Of a stretch of DNA of 64,000 bases, positions 47,720 through 59,399 are shown in pieces. Origin of the DNA: Solea solea. Taxonomy: Eukaryota; Chordata; Actinopteri; Pleuronectiformes; Soleidae. The stretch lies in assembly GCF_958295425.1 (NCBI RefSeq), contig NC_081154.1, forward strand, positions 6,972,666-7,036,665, in the 5' to 3' direction. How positions within the stretch are numbered: position 1 is the first letter of the stretch; every line of letters starts with the position of its first letter. Made by a program: the position numbers and the translations under genes. Under the pieces are notes generated by a model that was not told the origin of the DNA, did not search any database, and saw only the letters and a list, made by a program, of their open reading frames with translations.

Positions 47720-50216
47720 TTAAACAGTTCATCATCAAAGCTTGATGCATTGAGAAAACATAATTTAGATGGTATTTTCTTCCCATAAATATGATCAATA
47801 CTTGGATAAAACATGTGCATTTTATACATTCACATAGTCTTGTGGTGCTGTATTTCATGGATCAGTCAAAGGGACAGGTATTAGTAAGTACATCATAATT
47901 TAAGGTCCAGTGTCCATCTTAGAGGTAGAGTAACTACTCCGAGATGTGAAATAATGGCGTGAAAGTCGTTACAAGACTCAAATTGAAGGATGTAAAGCTT
48001 GTTTAATGAAGTAAGTTACAAACACGCCAACGTAAAAATACCCCTGCAGAGAAATCCTTGAGTAAAAGCAGCCCACGTTATTATCACCAAAAAAGGAATT
48101 GAATTCAAATTCAGCCAAATTCTAATCTCACCTCAACACAAAAAAACCCCTGCTCAGATTCATGGCTGTTTATTTATCTTCATCACAGGTTGACAGTGAA
48201 GTGTAAAAAGCTCAGCCTACTTCCCCGTCCTCCAGAGATTAGCGCGATTAGTGTTTGAGGTGCTGCCATTTACTGTACTCTAAGACAGTCTTGCCACTTC
48301 AATCACCAGAAAGTAAAGTCTGATAAAGAGTCTTCATTTCCCACAACAATGCCAGAAGTTTTGTTGTTTCGCTCGAGGAAACAAAACAGAGAGGCTGGTT
48401 TTTTTTTTTCTTTGTCTCTATTGGCAGGCATTCCCCTTCTGTTTTATTGTAGTGTTGACTAATGTAGGAGTTTTTCATTGTTTGCCTCGACATGATTTAT
48501 TAAGAGGATCAGCTAACAAGACTGTCAACGCAGGCGTTGTTGTTTCTTAATTTCGTCTATTCATCTCATCACGGTGCAAACCGAAAATGTACCCAAATCA
48601 GAGCTCAACACTTTCAACCCACGCTTGAATATAAGATAAGAAATGACACAGTATGGTTATTTTTTCAGTTCACTTAGAACAAAGGGGTGAGGTTGAACAA
48701 GTTTAAAAAGGAAAACTGAGTCTCCATCGTTGAAGGGATACAGCTGACGGTGTGTTTTTTTTTTTTAGGTGTCAAATGAAGTCCAGTAGAGAGTTGCCCT
48801 CACTGCACTGATGCATGATGCTGCTGCATTATCCCTGATGATCCCCATTGAGCAGCGGCTGACTTTGATGAAGTGCTGGCCGAAGATGAACTGCAGAATT
48901 GTTCTTGACATTTAATGTTAGCAACACTTTGCATTTACCACCACGTTGTTGTGACTGATGAGAAGGTAACAGTACATTATTGAGTTAAGTTGTTTATGAA
49001 GATAAAAAGTCCAGTTTCTCAAATGTAAGCTTTTTTTTGGGTGTTTTGTCACTTTATTCCGGGGTATTTTCGCCAAAATCAGACTACAGGCAGACAAACA
49101 ATGACAACAATAACTGAAAATAAAATGATAAAACACTATCATTCCATTAAAACTGTACTATATATTTAAATAAACTCAACGGTAAAGATACGAAGAGAAG
49201 GAGAAGGGAAGTGGAGGGAAGTGGAATGAGGAGTGGAGCCACTGCAGGTGCTTCATGTTCTCTGAACCCCAGCATTAAAGCATTGTTGACCACACACACA
49301 CAAACATTATATTCATTTCTCACTTATGGGATTTCCCTTTTATTGGATAAGCAACAAATTCTGCAGCATGGAGCACACGGGGAGGGGAAAAAAAAAAACA
49401 CATCCCAGTGATTTGTTGATTCTCTCAGTTGTGCTGCTGTGTTGGAAAATGAATTATTTACAAGGGCAGCTATTGCCATTGGCAGCGAGTGAGGCCAAAA
49501 ACAGGAGATGATAACATTTGACCAACAGTGGTTGTACTACCATGTACAATTATGTTTGTAACCGTGATTCTATGGACTTATTGCAAACAAAAGCATGCAA
49601 CATGGATGCTCTTTGCAGTGATACCAATCAAAAACATGCATATTATATCTAGAAGTACAATTAAGACAAAATCTTGTCTGCATGTATTGTCAATTTATAT
49701 TGATTTGTTAAACAGCCTTACCTCATCCCAAACTAACCAGTGAAGCCAAGTATCACCAGTCAATCACAGTCTGTACCGACCTGTTAATGGTGCTACAATA
49801 CCACCAGGTGGCTACAGTGGAAAAAAAAAAAAGAAGACTACAAGAACAGCACAGTTTGCAGCACATAGACAGAAGGTTGAGGGTGTGCAGGGGGGAAAAA
49901 AATATGATACCATGTATGTGGAGAGAAGGACTGGAAAGGCAGAGTCTCGCTCTCGAGCCTGTGCTCACACTGCTGCTGTGGATGATGAGGATGTTATTCT
50001 CACTCCTGCTGCCGAAAGTTGTCTTAAACAGCTGCAAGTTATGACCAGTATCATTTCTAACTTTTAGAGATGGAGCATGTTTATATTATGATTTATGTTA
50101 AGTACACATCATATTCAGATTGATGTATGCATCATGCAAATGTCAATATTCCCTCCGTACTCCCTTTTGAATATGAATAAATCACTATCTTTAAAACCCT
50201 TATCATGCACTTTGTG
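47720..50216. other. gene-free stretch
   Basis: AT-rich unique sequence with short A and T runs (48398-48409, 48757-48767, 49820-49832). 48230-48520 has some of the texture of regulatory DNA (GTTGACTAATG, TTCATTGTTTGCC) but I do not call it. Confidence 0.5.
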
Positions 50217-50281
50217 AGGGCCCCAGAGACCACGCGTGTTCTGGAGGATAAAAACTTTCATTCTGGGCAGTGATTATATGA
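50217..50281 (+). repeat. module unit A
   Basis: Shares CCC.AGA.ACCA.G.GTG, CTGGAGGAT.AAAA and ATTCTGGGCAGTGATTATAT with 50424-50513, in direct orientation. The second unit carries about 28 extra bases in the middle. Confidence 0.8.
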
Positions 50282-50285
50282 CATG

Positions 50286-50412
50286 AGTCACTCACTCTTG
50301 AGCTTCTTTTGAAGTCTCTCTAAAGTCCGTGAATGAATGAACGAACCAGGCACAGGTGACAGCTGAGCATATTTATGCCCCATAACCAGATTCCAAAGAA
50401 ATAATTGCACCT
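50286..50412 (+). repeat. module unit B
   Basis: Lies between the two A units. It shares GTCACTCACTCTT, AAGTCTC.CT.AAGTC, AATGAAC.A.CAGGCACAGG, CAGCTGAG, CATATTTATGCCCCAT and AATAATTGCA with 54609-54778. Not a microsatellite or a repeat family I recognise. Confidence 0.8.
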
Positions 50413-50423
50413 GAAAACCAGCG

Positions 50424-50513
50424 AGGACCCAAGAAACCATGTGTGTGCTGGAGGATGAAAAAATACGGGGAAATTTTAATCTAGTTAGGAGATTCTGGGC
50501 AGTGATTATATGA
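50424..50513 (+). repeat. module unit A', second direct copy
   Basis: Direct repeat of 50217-50281, followed at once by a GA tract (50512-50537). Confidence 0.8.
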
Positions 50514-50537
50514 GAGAGAGAGAGAGAGAGAGAGAGG
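50512..50537. repeat. (GA)n microsatellite
   Basis: About thirteen GA units adjoining unit A'. Confidence 0.93.
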
Positions 50538-51596
50538 GTTCATCTAAGCGGTCTAACTGGGTCACCGGTTGGATGTGCTTACAGAAGTCGCTCCTCTCTC
50601 TCCTTCTTCCTCCTCCTCCTCCTCCTCCTCATCCTCTTTCTTCCTTTGTCTCTAACTGACATTATAAGGGTGAGGAATCCTGTTAGTAGCAATGCTGTCA
50701 ATACAAGTGTAATCTGCATCTTTCCTTACTCATTATCAAGGGAAGCCTTGTAGAGTATGCCGAGCCCCGAATGATCCGTGTTGGCTCAGCGCAAAGAGAA
50801 GGAAGAGAAAAGAACAAAAAAAATCCCATCTGTTTTTTACATGAGGTTTTCTTAGTGCAACTAAAATAACTACTATTTCCCTTTTTTCTGCAGCCATGAG
50901 TCTTTTTTCTTTTATTTTTTTAATTAAAATAGAAATGGAAACACATCAGTGATGCCCCCTTGAACTCTAAGCCTGTGACTGGGCTGACCAGTTTAGATTG
51001 TTGATTGACAGCTAAGCCTCCAGGGCCAGTGAAGCACAATAAAAGTGAGACATATTGGTAATTGTACATTACAAGTTCAGCACAGGCAGCACTTCTTAGC
51101 AGTGGTATCAGAGAATTCTGGCTATATTGTTCAGCATTTACACAGACTGATGTTGACAGTTGGAGGTATGTTTCTTAGCATTAAGCAGCAGCTGCTAATA
51201 TTCAGTTTTTTTTGTTTTTGTTTGGGTTCTCATTCCAGGACTTGAAAATTGGTACAATTACTAGACATATGATGCAATGTGTACCTTAAATGCCTCACAA
51301 ACTATAACAAATCAATTGCATGCACTGTAGTAAACGCAGGGTGTTTGGGAGTAGCCCTTTGCCAGGTAGAAAAATACAGACTCACAGTGTCTGGTCGTAT
51401 CATTAACCAAGACTTCCCGGCCAAACATGGATGGATAAAACTAAGTGCTTTACAAAGGGGGTTGCTGCTGTGTAATGAGATAGAGCTGGTCTAGAAATAA
51501 AGATATCACGTCAATGGTTTGAGTGAAGATGACGGAACAAAACTCAGGAATCAGGAAATAGCCCTCATCACACTTACTGTGAATAACTGTAACATC
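50538..51596. other. gene-free stretch
   Basis: Contains a TCC repeat (50608-50630) and unique sequence. No exon recognised. Confidence 0.5.
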
Positions 51597-51657
51597 TATA
51601 TACACACATACATACACAAACATATATATATATATATATAAAATTTATATATATATA

Positions 51658-51691
<34 letters not shown>

Positions 51692-51846
51692 CATACATAT
51701 ATACACACACACACATATATATATATACATGCATACATGCATACATATATACACATATATACACACATATACACACACACACATATATATCTATATACAC
51801 ACACACACACATATATAGATATATATATATATACACACACACACGT
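51597..51846. repeat. 250-bp compound TA/CA/ATAC microsatellite
   Basis: Alternating TA, ACAC, ATAC and ATGC blocks without unique sequence. The long Tyr/Cys/Val/Ile frames on the minus strand are translation of the repeat. Confidence 0.95.
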
Positions 51847-53454
51847 ATAAAGAATACAGTGACTGTGTCAATTGATCTTTAAACTTTTAAAGTGTTGATA
51901 CAATTAATACTTAAATAATTAATTAATTACTAAAACAATGAAACTATTGTCATTAACTGGATTATTATGGGATTGTTTTCAGGAGATACTGAAGTGCCTG
52001 CCAAATGTCATCTACAAAATGGGAAAATGTGTTGTTTTTTGGTTTTTTTTGCTATCACAGACTGAGAAAACTGCATGTCATTAGAGTTAAATAATTTATT
52101 CTTGTTTCATTTTGGAACTTGTCAAGAAATCTAGAAGAATACGGGTCATTTAAGATCCTCCGCTGCTTTTCAGCAATTTTGCTCTTTCCTTTGTTGTTAG
52201 GATATAGCACTTTTCATCGTATCATTGGTTTATTCTAGTTTTTACTGTTTACCGGTCCGATTTAACATCAGCCAATAGCACAACAGTAACTGGATATGGA
52301 GATTTTTCGTACGTCACTTGGTCAACGTGCAGCAGACAAATTCGCTGATGACGCGACTTTAAATTTGTTTGTCCTCCACCATCTTTGACACATGACGCCT
52401 GGGCAGAAAGGTGCAGCAAAGACAAACAAGTAAATGAGTGAGCTTGCTCTGCTGTTGGGAGTGGGGTTTGACAGTCTCAGGTTGGAAGTTCAAGCCCGGC
52501 TACTGAATGATTGGAGCGATTATTGGAGTGGGCGAGGTGGGCTGGCTTCGTTTTGAAGAATGACCGTCCAGCTCCCCTATTGAGGTGTCAGAGTGATTGA
52601 GTGGCTCTGAGACTGAGCCCTAATGGCTTCATCAGCCACAGGGTTTAGTTCTGAAAAGTGCACACACATGCGAACAACTAACCTATACGTCTAACCTCGC
52701 GCACAACACCGTGTACATGCACACACACAACGACTTGAAAGAAATTTAGATATTCACCTCGACACCCAACACTCCAAAGAAGTGTTCGAAGAAGCCACTA
52801 ATTAAACAAAGTTGTCTCAACTTAACTTTGTTGATTCTTTTTTTTTTCCTTCTTTAACCGACTGCTCTCTCTCATTCTGCCCATTAACACTCCTTCATGC
52901 GGAGCAGTTTCTCCTTTAGTTCATTCGCTTTCTTCTCATTCTTTCTCTGGTCAAATTCTTTACTCCATGCCACCAATCTCAAAGCTCACGCGCTCGAGTG
53001 TTAACTCTTAAGTCTCGGTTCTGCCCTAACCCCATCTTTTACGTCACACATACAGGAGATTTGTTTATTTTCAATGTGGGCACATAAACATTATCTGTGA
53101 AACTGGATAATTTCAGAGCCAAAATGGAGCCTGGGCTCGTTCATTCATTTCTACAAGCAGTGTTCTCTTTTATTAGACCGACCAACCGTCTGCTACCAAC
53201 CTCCACAAACATCTCATCACAGCCGGAGTCTGGGCTGGTTTAATGCACAACAGTGGTATTCTGTCACTGTCTCTCACCCTCTCCCTCTCGCACCCTCTCT
53301 CTCCGCCCTATTATTGAGCCCAGCTTTCCAGAGAACTCGCACCGTGTTGATCCAAACCCATTACTCTGATTTACCTTCTCCGAGCAGGAATCCACATGGT
53401 GCGGTTATGGATCCGACTCCGTCTTTCCCCACTTCTGTTTTCTAATTTGGAGGT
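51847..53454. other. gene-free stretch
   Basis: Unique sequence with a CT-rich patch (53268-53305). A B-box-like GGTTGGAAGTTCAAGCCC at about 52480 lacks a convincing A box. Nothing called. Confidence 0.5.
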
Positions 53455-53620
53455 TTCACCTTGTGCTACCCCTGCCTGGTGCAGCAATCACCGCCACATA
53501 TATGGTTTGAATAATTTATATCAATATTTATTAGCAATCTGTCTGGGGGTATAATTAACTAAATAATGATCTAAAAGTCAATTACAAGCCCACAAGCTGT
53601 GGCTGAATGAAGGAATGTGT
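53455..53620. promoter_or_regulatory. candidate conserved non-coding element
   Basis: Unique AT-rich block with GGTTTGAATAATTTATATCA, TTATTAGCAATCTG, GGTATAATTAACTAAATAAT and GTCAATTACAAGCC. Many homeodomain-type cores; no open frame. Texture only. Confidence 0.38.
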
Positions 53621-53989
53621 GAGAAAGAAACTTTAGCCAGAAGAAGGAAGCAAGGCTTTATAAAAGGAGGAATTCTTAAAAAGGATTGATTGTCAAATCA
53701 AAAAACACACAGGCGAAGAAACGCAGGAGATGAACCGAGATGATGAAAAAAAACAAGAGCAGGATAAAGGAGATATAAAAATAAAGGGGGATTGCAACAG
53801 AAGCTGCGGACACACACACAAAAAGACTCAAGAGTTCATTATTTTTGAACAATTCAACACTGTTCTCCCCTTAACCAGTGTTGCCTCTATAAGTCTTAAC
53901 TGACCTCAAAAAAAATGGAGGTTCATAAATGGCCTTCACTGTGAAATGGGTTAGCAAGAGCAAGCAGATAATTGGCTCAACTTTAAACT
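53621..53989. other. gene-free stretch
   Basis: A-rich sequence (AAGAAGGAAGC, AAAAGGAGG patches). Nothing recognised. Confidence 0.5.
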
Positions 53990-54310
53990 CATTATCTTGA
54001 AACAAACATTGAGAGAAATGAAGCGGTCAGTTAATTAATCCATCTTTAAAGTGCAAGCCTTGTGGGGTCGAGTGCCTCGTCCTTGTTTCGGTGACAGATT
54101 GCTGTCCAATTATGTGACATTACTGGCAAACCAAACAATCCCACACTTGACACGGTGATCTTCAATTAGGAGCATTGCCCCAATGTTGCTGGTCAGAAGG
54201 GTTAGCTGTAAGATCTGAGCTTTCAATTCATCGCAGCAAATCTGAGTGGGCTTCATTAGTGCACCCTTCTTATTCCAGAACCACAGCATTTTTGATTGAC
54301 TATGCATTTC
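53990..54310. promoter_or_regulatory. candidate conserved non-coding element
   Basis: Long unique block with AGTTAATTAATCC, GTCCAATTATGTGACATTAC, TGATCTTCAATTAGGAGC and TGATTGACTATGC. It has no simple repeat and no convincing frame. Of all such blocks here this looks most like a long vertebrate non-coding element, but I could not compare it. Confidence 0.4.
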
Positions 54311-54608
54311 CCCTTCTCCTCCTGTTTTTTGACAGCTTCTATCTTGTTTTGCCTGCAGGGTTTCTCTTTTCTGGGTCTACCTGATGGTTACATCACCACA
54401 ACACCCTGGGGTTGTTCTTCTCTCTGCCTGGGAAATTAGCTTGGTCTGTCTACAACTAAAGTCCTAACTAGACACTGCGGAGCATGAAGAATTCATGACA
54501 GTGTGCTCCTCTATAAACCATCATGTCTTGCTATTAGTGCCTAAAAATACACACATTACAAATGAAGTTGGATACTATTAAAACCATGGCTAACATAAAA
54601 AACTAAAT

Positions 54609-54778
54609 AGTCACTCACTCTTTCCCTTTGTTAATTCAATAATGAGCTGGCAATGAATTAAGTCTCGCTGAAGTCGGGGAATAAATGAACCAGACACAGG
54701 TGGCAGCTGAGAGCCAAGCACATATTTAGCTCATATTTATGCCCCATTAGAATCCAAGGGAATAATTGCAGCACAAGG
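54609..54778 (+). repeat. module unit B', second copy
   Basis: Collinear with 50286-50412 but about 40 bp longer, with extra sequence between CTCACTCTT and GTCTCGC and an extra CCAAGCACATATTTAG. No A unit is found on either side. Confidence 0.78.
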
Positions 54779-55246
54779 TGCATCTCTGTCACTGACGCTG
54801 AGCCACTGCAAATATGATACAATAGTGACACACACAAGCGCTTATCTTTGGAAATTATTATCTACCTTTTGTCAAATATTACACTGTTTCATACATCAAT
54901 AACTATTATGGCAAGATTATGTTTTATTCTTATCTTAATTACCATCTTAAACCACCTTTATAATCTTCAGGGTAAAAACAATGTTTGGCTTCATGAGCTT
55001 TGTTTGTGAACTGAGACAAATTTTGATCAAAATCAATTCCCTTTTACTAAGTGGTTAAGTTTGGCCTTTTAAAGGCTGGCACTGAAACTCATATCACATC
55101 AAATCTTGATCATATTCCTGGTCCCTCTAGTTCGCAGGTGTAATTGGGAAAGACGCTAAAGCCCAAAAATGTGCAGTTAATGTGCGACAGGGTTCGAGTG
55201 ACAGACAAGAACTAACTATAGAAACACTGTGTCTCTGAGAATGAAT
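54779..55246. other. gene-free stretch
   Basis: AT-rich unique sequence. Nothing recognised. Confidence 0.5.
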
Positions 55247-55519
55247 TGGCACTTTTCCACTATAAAGTTCCAGTTGAAACTGAAACTTCCGTGTCGGCGT
55301 TTTATACGTGACACGCACAAACTAGTGACTTGTAAAGCAGTTGCAGTTGTTTTTGGTCTACTGAATCATAAGACTCAGAAGAATCGTTCAGTACTTTCTG
55401 CATGACCATCACTGAACTGAAACACAGCAGTGCGGCTGCTAAAAACTCGCTTGGAACCTCGCCAGAGCAGGTACTACGAAAAGTACCAGGTACCACGTAC
55501 TATCCCTAATGGAAAAGCA
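55247..55519. mobile_element. non-autonomous TIR element, copy 2
   Basis: The left GGCACTTTTCCACTA and the complement of the right end TTGCTTTTCCATTA are inverted repeats. The interior shares ACTAGTGACTTGTAAAGCAG, CAGTACTT.CTGCATGACC and AACACAGCAG-type blocks with 3632-4030. It lacks the 42-bp segment of that copy and much of the GC-rich long TIR. The right part GAAAAGTACCAGGTACCACG suggests several overlapping GGTACC palindromes. Non-coding. Confidence 0.68.
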
Positions 55520-55619
55520 AAAAAACACTGAGTGACCGTTAAGATAAGAAAAGGACTAGAGTGTTAGAACGCAGTTCATTTACCAGAGAACCCCAGTTAA
55601 AATATATATAAAAAATACA

Positions 55620-55623
<4 letters not shown>

Positions 55624-55666
<43 letters not shown>
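55624..55666. repeat. (TA)n microsatellite
   Basis: About twenty-one TA units. Confidence 0.96.
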
Positions 55667-55673
<7 letters not shown>

Positions 55674-55860
55674 AGGTTAAAAAAGCAATAAAAAGTGGAA
55701 AACATTAAACAATACCAGAAGTAATCCATCATGAGTAACACCAATCTTACAAACTCAGGCCAGCCGGCTGCAGACAGGTTTGCACATTCAGACATATTCT
55801 ACTTTTTGATTTGATTTGCCTTTCTCTCTCTGTCTGTGTGTGTGTGTGTATGAGAATGTG

Positions 55861-55863
<3 letters not shown>

Positions 55864-55894
<31 letters not shown>
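55864..55894. repeat. (TG)n microsatellite
   Basis: About fifteen TG units followed by a T-rich run. Confidence 0.95.
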
Positions 55895-55897
<3 letters not shown>

Positions 55898-56715
55898 TCT
55901 TTTTTTTTTTATTCAGGCTGTGTCAAAAGAGGTTTGGTAAATAGGGTGTGTACAGAGCTGTTCCACACTCTGCTACTTTATGAGCTCTCTCAAGTTGGAG
56001 ACATAATTCCGTTCAAGGTAGTTTAAAAGTCATGGAGATGCCGGGGGGCAAATGAGGGGAGTGGAAAAAAACCCACGCACACATAAATGCAAGCGCAAAC
56101 ACACGCACACTCACACAAACACAGAAGGAGAGGAGGAAGAAAAGAACTTAAGATGAGGATCTGAGAGAATTAACAGTGGTATAGCGTCCGGCCCGTCTTG
56201 CTCTTCATTTGTTGAGCACAAGTGATGAAATAAATACAGAACAGCTCAACATATCTGATCCTGCAGAGAAAGTGATGGGGCCTTTTCAAGCGAATAACAG
56301 CTGAAACGTGTTGATTGTCAAAGATATTCTGTAAAATGAAAAAAACATGAGTACTTAAAAGAATTTCATTGTGCTCTGTCAAACTTTCATCCTTTGCTGA
56401 TCAAAAACATGATGTGCTGCTTCCCTGCTGGATGTCCGCATTCACACTCTCGCATGACACAATGGTGTTTTTTTTTTTTTCCCTTTATGTCTTGAGGGCA
56501 ATTGTGTTTGATCTCTAAATAAGAACATCGAGGAGGAACACATGGAGAAATGCAATAGCAACACTTTGGGAGTTCACTAACAACAATTGTTATGTGGGAC
56601 TGCCTTTCTGTTTACAGGGTAAAAGAGACAATTAGCTTTAGCTCCATTCCTTTGATGCTATCTAGATTGGCCAAGTAGTGCGCTAAGCCAAATACGAAGT
56701 ACAATGCTGGAAACC

Positions 56716-57258
56716 CAGGGTTCCCACATCTTGGACATCCAATTCAATGTGTTTTTAAGGAAATTCCAGGACCAATTCCCTCAAATTCAAAGACCAAATG
56801 TGCTGACACAGCCTAAAATTGGAGGGCAACTTGTAAGAGCCACTTTGTTTATTGGTGTCCAATTTTATTAACTTACTTGGGATCTTGAGCAAGTCAATCT
56901 TTGTTTAGTGAGCCAGAGATCTTGAAATTTGTATTTATAATCAGCCCTCTATACTCACTCATTGTTCTGCATGGAATCTCACATCAACGGCGGAGAGAGA
57001 CAGTGGACAGTGTCCACAGCACCGCTAGTGATAACAACTCCACGTTTGTTCAGCACAGTCCTAGTCTACATACATCAAGCAATGCATGAAACAGTAGGTG
57101 GCGTCATAACAAGCAAGGGCACATTGGTGGCAGGAGACATTTAACTAAATATCAACTGAACAGTTCAAGCACTTTCAATTAACCATGTATATTTAGAGCA
57201 CGTTTTCATTTCAAAAATCACAAACTTCCAAGGATTTCATGGACCCATGGGAACCCTG
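56716..57258. mobile_element. hAT-type element with CAGGGTTCCCA ends
   Basis: The left end is CAGGGTTCCCACATC and the complement of the right end is CAGGGTTCCCATGGG, identical over the first eleven bases. GGAAACCC occurs perfectly at both junctions (56709-56716 and 57258-57265), an 8-bp duplication overlapping the ends by one base. CAGGG ends with 8-bp duplication are typical of hAT elements. It is 543 bp, non-coding, and the inner right part CCAAGGATTTCATGGACCCA is characteristic of this family in my knowledge. Confidence 0.78.
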
Positions 57259-57265
57259 GAAACCC

Positions 57266-57919
57266 TAAACAAGAGCAAAAATCATTTTAAACTGTAGAAC
57301 CTGCTAAACTCTAATCCAGAAAGGTGGAGGCAAAGCTTTGCCAAGAGCAGTGGTGTGAGGCAACATTGGTGTAGCAAGAAATGGGACGGGGTATTACTTA
57401 AATATTTAAATACAAGGCTTCATTTGTACTCAATTTAAGAAACAGTCATCACTATTGAAGTTTTTTTTTCATGTCAATGCCCCTAAATTCTACCTTCAAA
57501 ATCGACCTGTTCTATCATTTTCTCTCTCCTCTTACGAGAAGCACATGAAGAATAACAAATGACCTCCCTCAATCCTCTCAGTACCTTGAGGGCTTCCAAG
57601 GCAATTCCTCTATAGGTTGCAGAAAGAGACGAGATTAGTTTAATCTCCATGTGGGTATTTCACAAAAAGGTAACTCTATGATCGACTTGCAAAATGTCCC
57701 AAAATCAAACAAATAACTCCTTACCATTAGAAATTAAAGTATTGTCAAGGTTTTTGTTAATCTCATAATTATTTATTTGTTTTACGTCTGGTTTCTGAAC
57801 CCGCTTTCATTAAACAGCTATAAAAAAAATGAATTCCCCTCAAAAAAAACCTGAGATAAAAGGATTCTGACGAGCTCTGTGAGGCTATAGTTTATCTACT
57901 CCATCGACATCTCCCTTTG
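57266..57919. other. gene-free stretch
   Basis: Unique AT-rich sequence; 57480-57900 might be regulatory from its motif content (TTAATCTCATAATTATTTA, ATTAAACAGC) but is not called. Confidence 0.45.
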
Positions 57920-58190
57920 GTGTGCAAGCTTTCGTTCAGTCAATGCAATGACAAAAGTATCGTCCTGAGCCGTCCCGTCGTCCCCGATGGTCCTCAGACG
58001 ATGTTATGAGGGCCGGAGTGTAACTACAAGAAGGCTACACGAGACGGAAATGTCGGCTCTTAAATCACCACCCGGTGATCATCCTAACGGGTCATAAATC
58101 ACACCACTGTGCCCTATTTCACACTAATTAGAGACTGATTATGTCCCATCATAAAGCATAACTGCACCCACCATTAATTAGGCCTTGATA
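57920..58190. promoter_or_regulatory. candidate conserved non-coding element
   Basis: Unique block with higher GC than its surroundings. Carries CACTAATTAGAGACTGATTA, CACCATTAATTAGGCC and the inverted ATCACC/GGTGAT at about 58064-58080. No open frame of interest. Texture only. Confidence 0.38.
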
Positions 58191-58592
58191 GCCCTCTGTG
58201 GATCTGTAGAGGGCTTTCTGGGACCATATGTTGCGTGTGTTTCTACGTGTGTGTGAGAGAGAGAGAGTGTGTAAACAAGTGAGAAAAAAAGAGAAATGGA
58301 GCAACACAGGAAAAGATATGATCCAACAAGATGATGCCACACAAGTCCTCTTATCTCCAAACTCGGTTCCCCACAGACAATTGTAATATTGCTCAAGGGA
58401 GTAAAAGAGAGTGAGAGTGTGTGTGTGTATGAGAGAGATAGAGAGAGTTAAGAAGGAGGGCAATACCTTTGAGAGCAGAGTTAAGAGCTTTAACTTGCCT
58501 GCCACATCTCCCCATCACCTGAGTCATGTTCTCACCCACACTGCTGAGATAAGATGAGGCTCTTCAGCCCGGCATCCCCTCTGGAGAATGAC
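58191..58592. other. gene-free stretch
   Basis: Low-complexity GT/GA patches (58243-58272, 58410-58448) within unique sequence. Confidence 0.5.
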
Positions 58593-58595
58593 TAA

Positions 58596-59095
58596 GGTCC
58601 CGTTCAGACCTGATTTTAACATCGTATGTCCTCAGATGTGTTTGCATGTGGACAGTGCTGGCATTAAACCGTGTCCTGGATGAGTCTCCTGGATCTGGCA
58701 TCCCCTCGCTTTATTCAAATAGACGCTGATGTCGCGACTGTTTGCGAGAACAAAACGGTGTTTTTAGCGAGTCAGACAGTACAGATGTGTCCACTGTCAG
58801 TGTGTATGCACATGACTGACGGAGACGGAGAGAAAGGGGTAGGGGAGTTTAAGTGAATCAAAGCTTTACTCATACTGCTGTAACATGAAAAAGAGTGTTT
58901 TTTTTAGTGGCAGTTGCTGGAAACTGCAGCAGGATCAGATGGCATCAGCTGAGCAGGCAGACATTTGGACAAATCTTCAAACTACCTTCGAATTTTGGGT
59001 TCTGTGATCAGATCTGGAGACACAGTGGGAGTGTTCAGACCTGTACTTAGTGCCGTCACTCAGGACAGAAGTTAATACTAGGTCTGAACAGGGTC
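58596..59095. mobile_element. PIF/Harbinger-like MITE with TAA target duplication
   Basis: The left end GGTCCCGTTCAGACCT and the complement of the right end GACCCTGTTCAGACCT match at 13 of 16 bases, followed by TTAAC in both. TAA flanks both sides (58593-58595 and 59096-59098). A 3-bp TWA duplication is the mark of PIF/Harbinger elements. It is 500 bp and non-coding. The interior has paired CAGATGTG motifs. I know GTTCAGACCTGG-ended repeats as abundant in teleosts. Confidence 0.75.
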
Positions 59096-59098
59096 TAA

Positions 59099-59399
59099 CG
59101 GAACCATTTCACTGGAGCAGCTGCAATGACATACACCATATCTGCCCATGTTTGTCTGGTCTTTCAATGAAAATCATGAGCTATGATATTGCGCAGATGC
59201 ACGAGATGCAAAATGCTTTCAGAGCCGTCAGAATAAATGATAATAATGATGATAATGATTAAACTGCCTGCAGGTTTCTGAAAGTCTTACATTCATACAG
59301 GTACAGTATAATCTACATGCATGCACCTCTCATTCACATTTCCTGCAGCAGCTATCTTAATTAACCTGTCATTAGGCCAATTATCAGTAGAGCAGACCT
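59099..59399. other. gene-free stretch
   Basis: Short unique stretch including an AATGAT-rich patch (59233-59261). Nothing recognised. Confidence 0.5.

Larger units (their letters stand above)
55520..56715. other. gene-free stretch
   Basis: Contains a TA repeat (55624-55666), GT repeats (55836-55850, 55864-55894) and unique sequence. No exon recognised. Confidence 0.5.

Noticed and set aside
52380..52620. Possible tRNA-derived SINE with a B-box-like GTTCAAGCCC
   Set aside because: No convincing A box at proper spacing and no recognised SINE body or tail.
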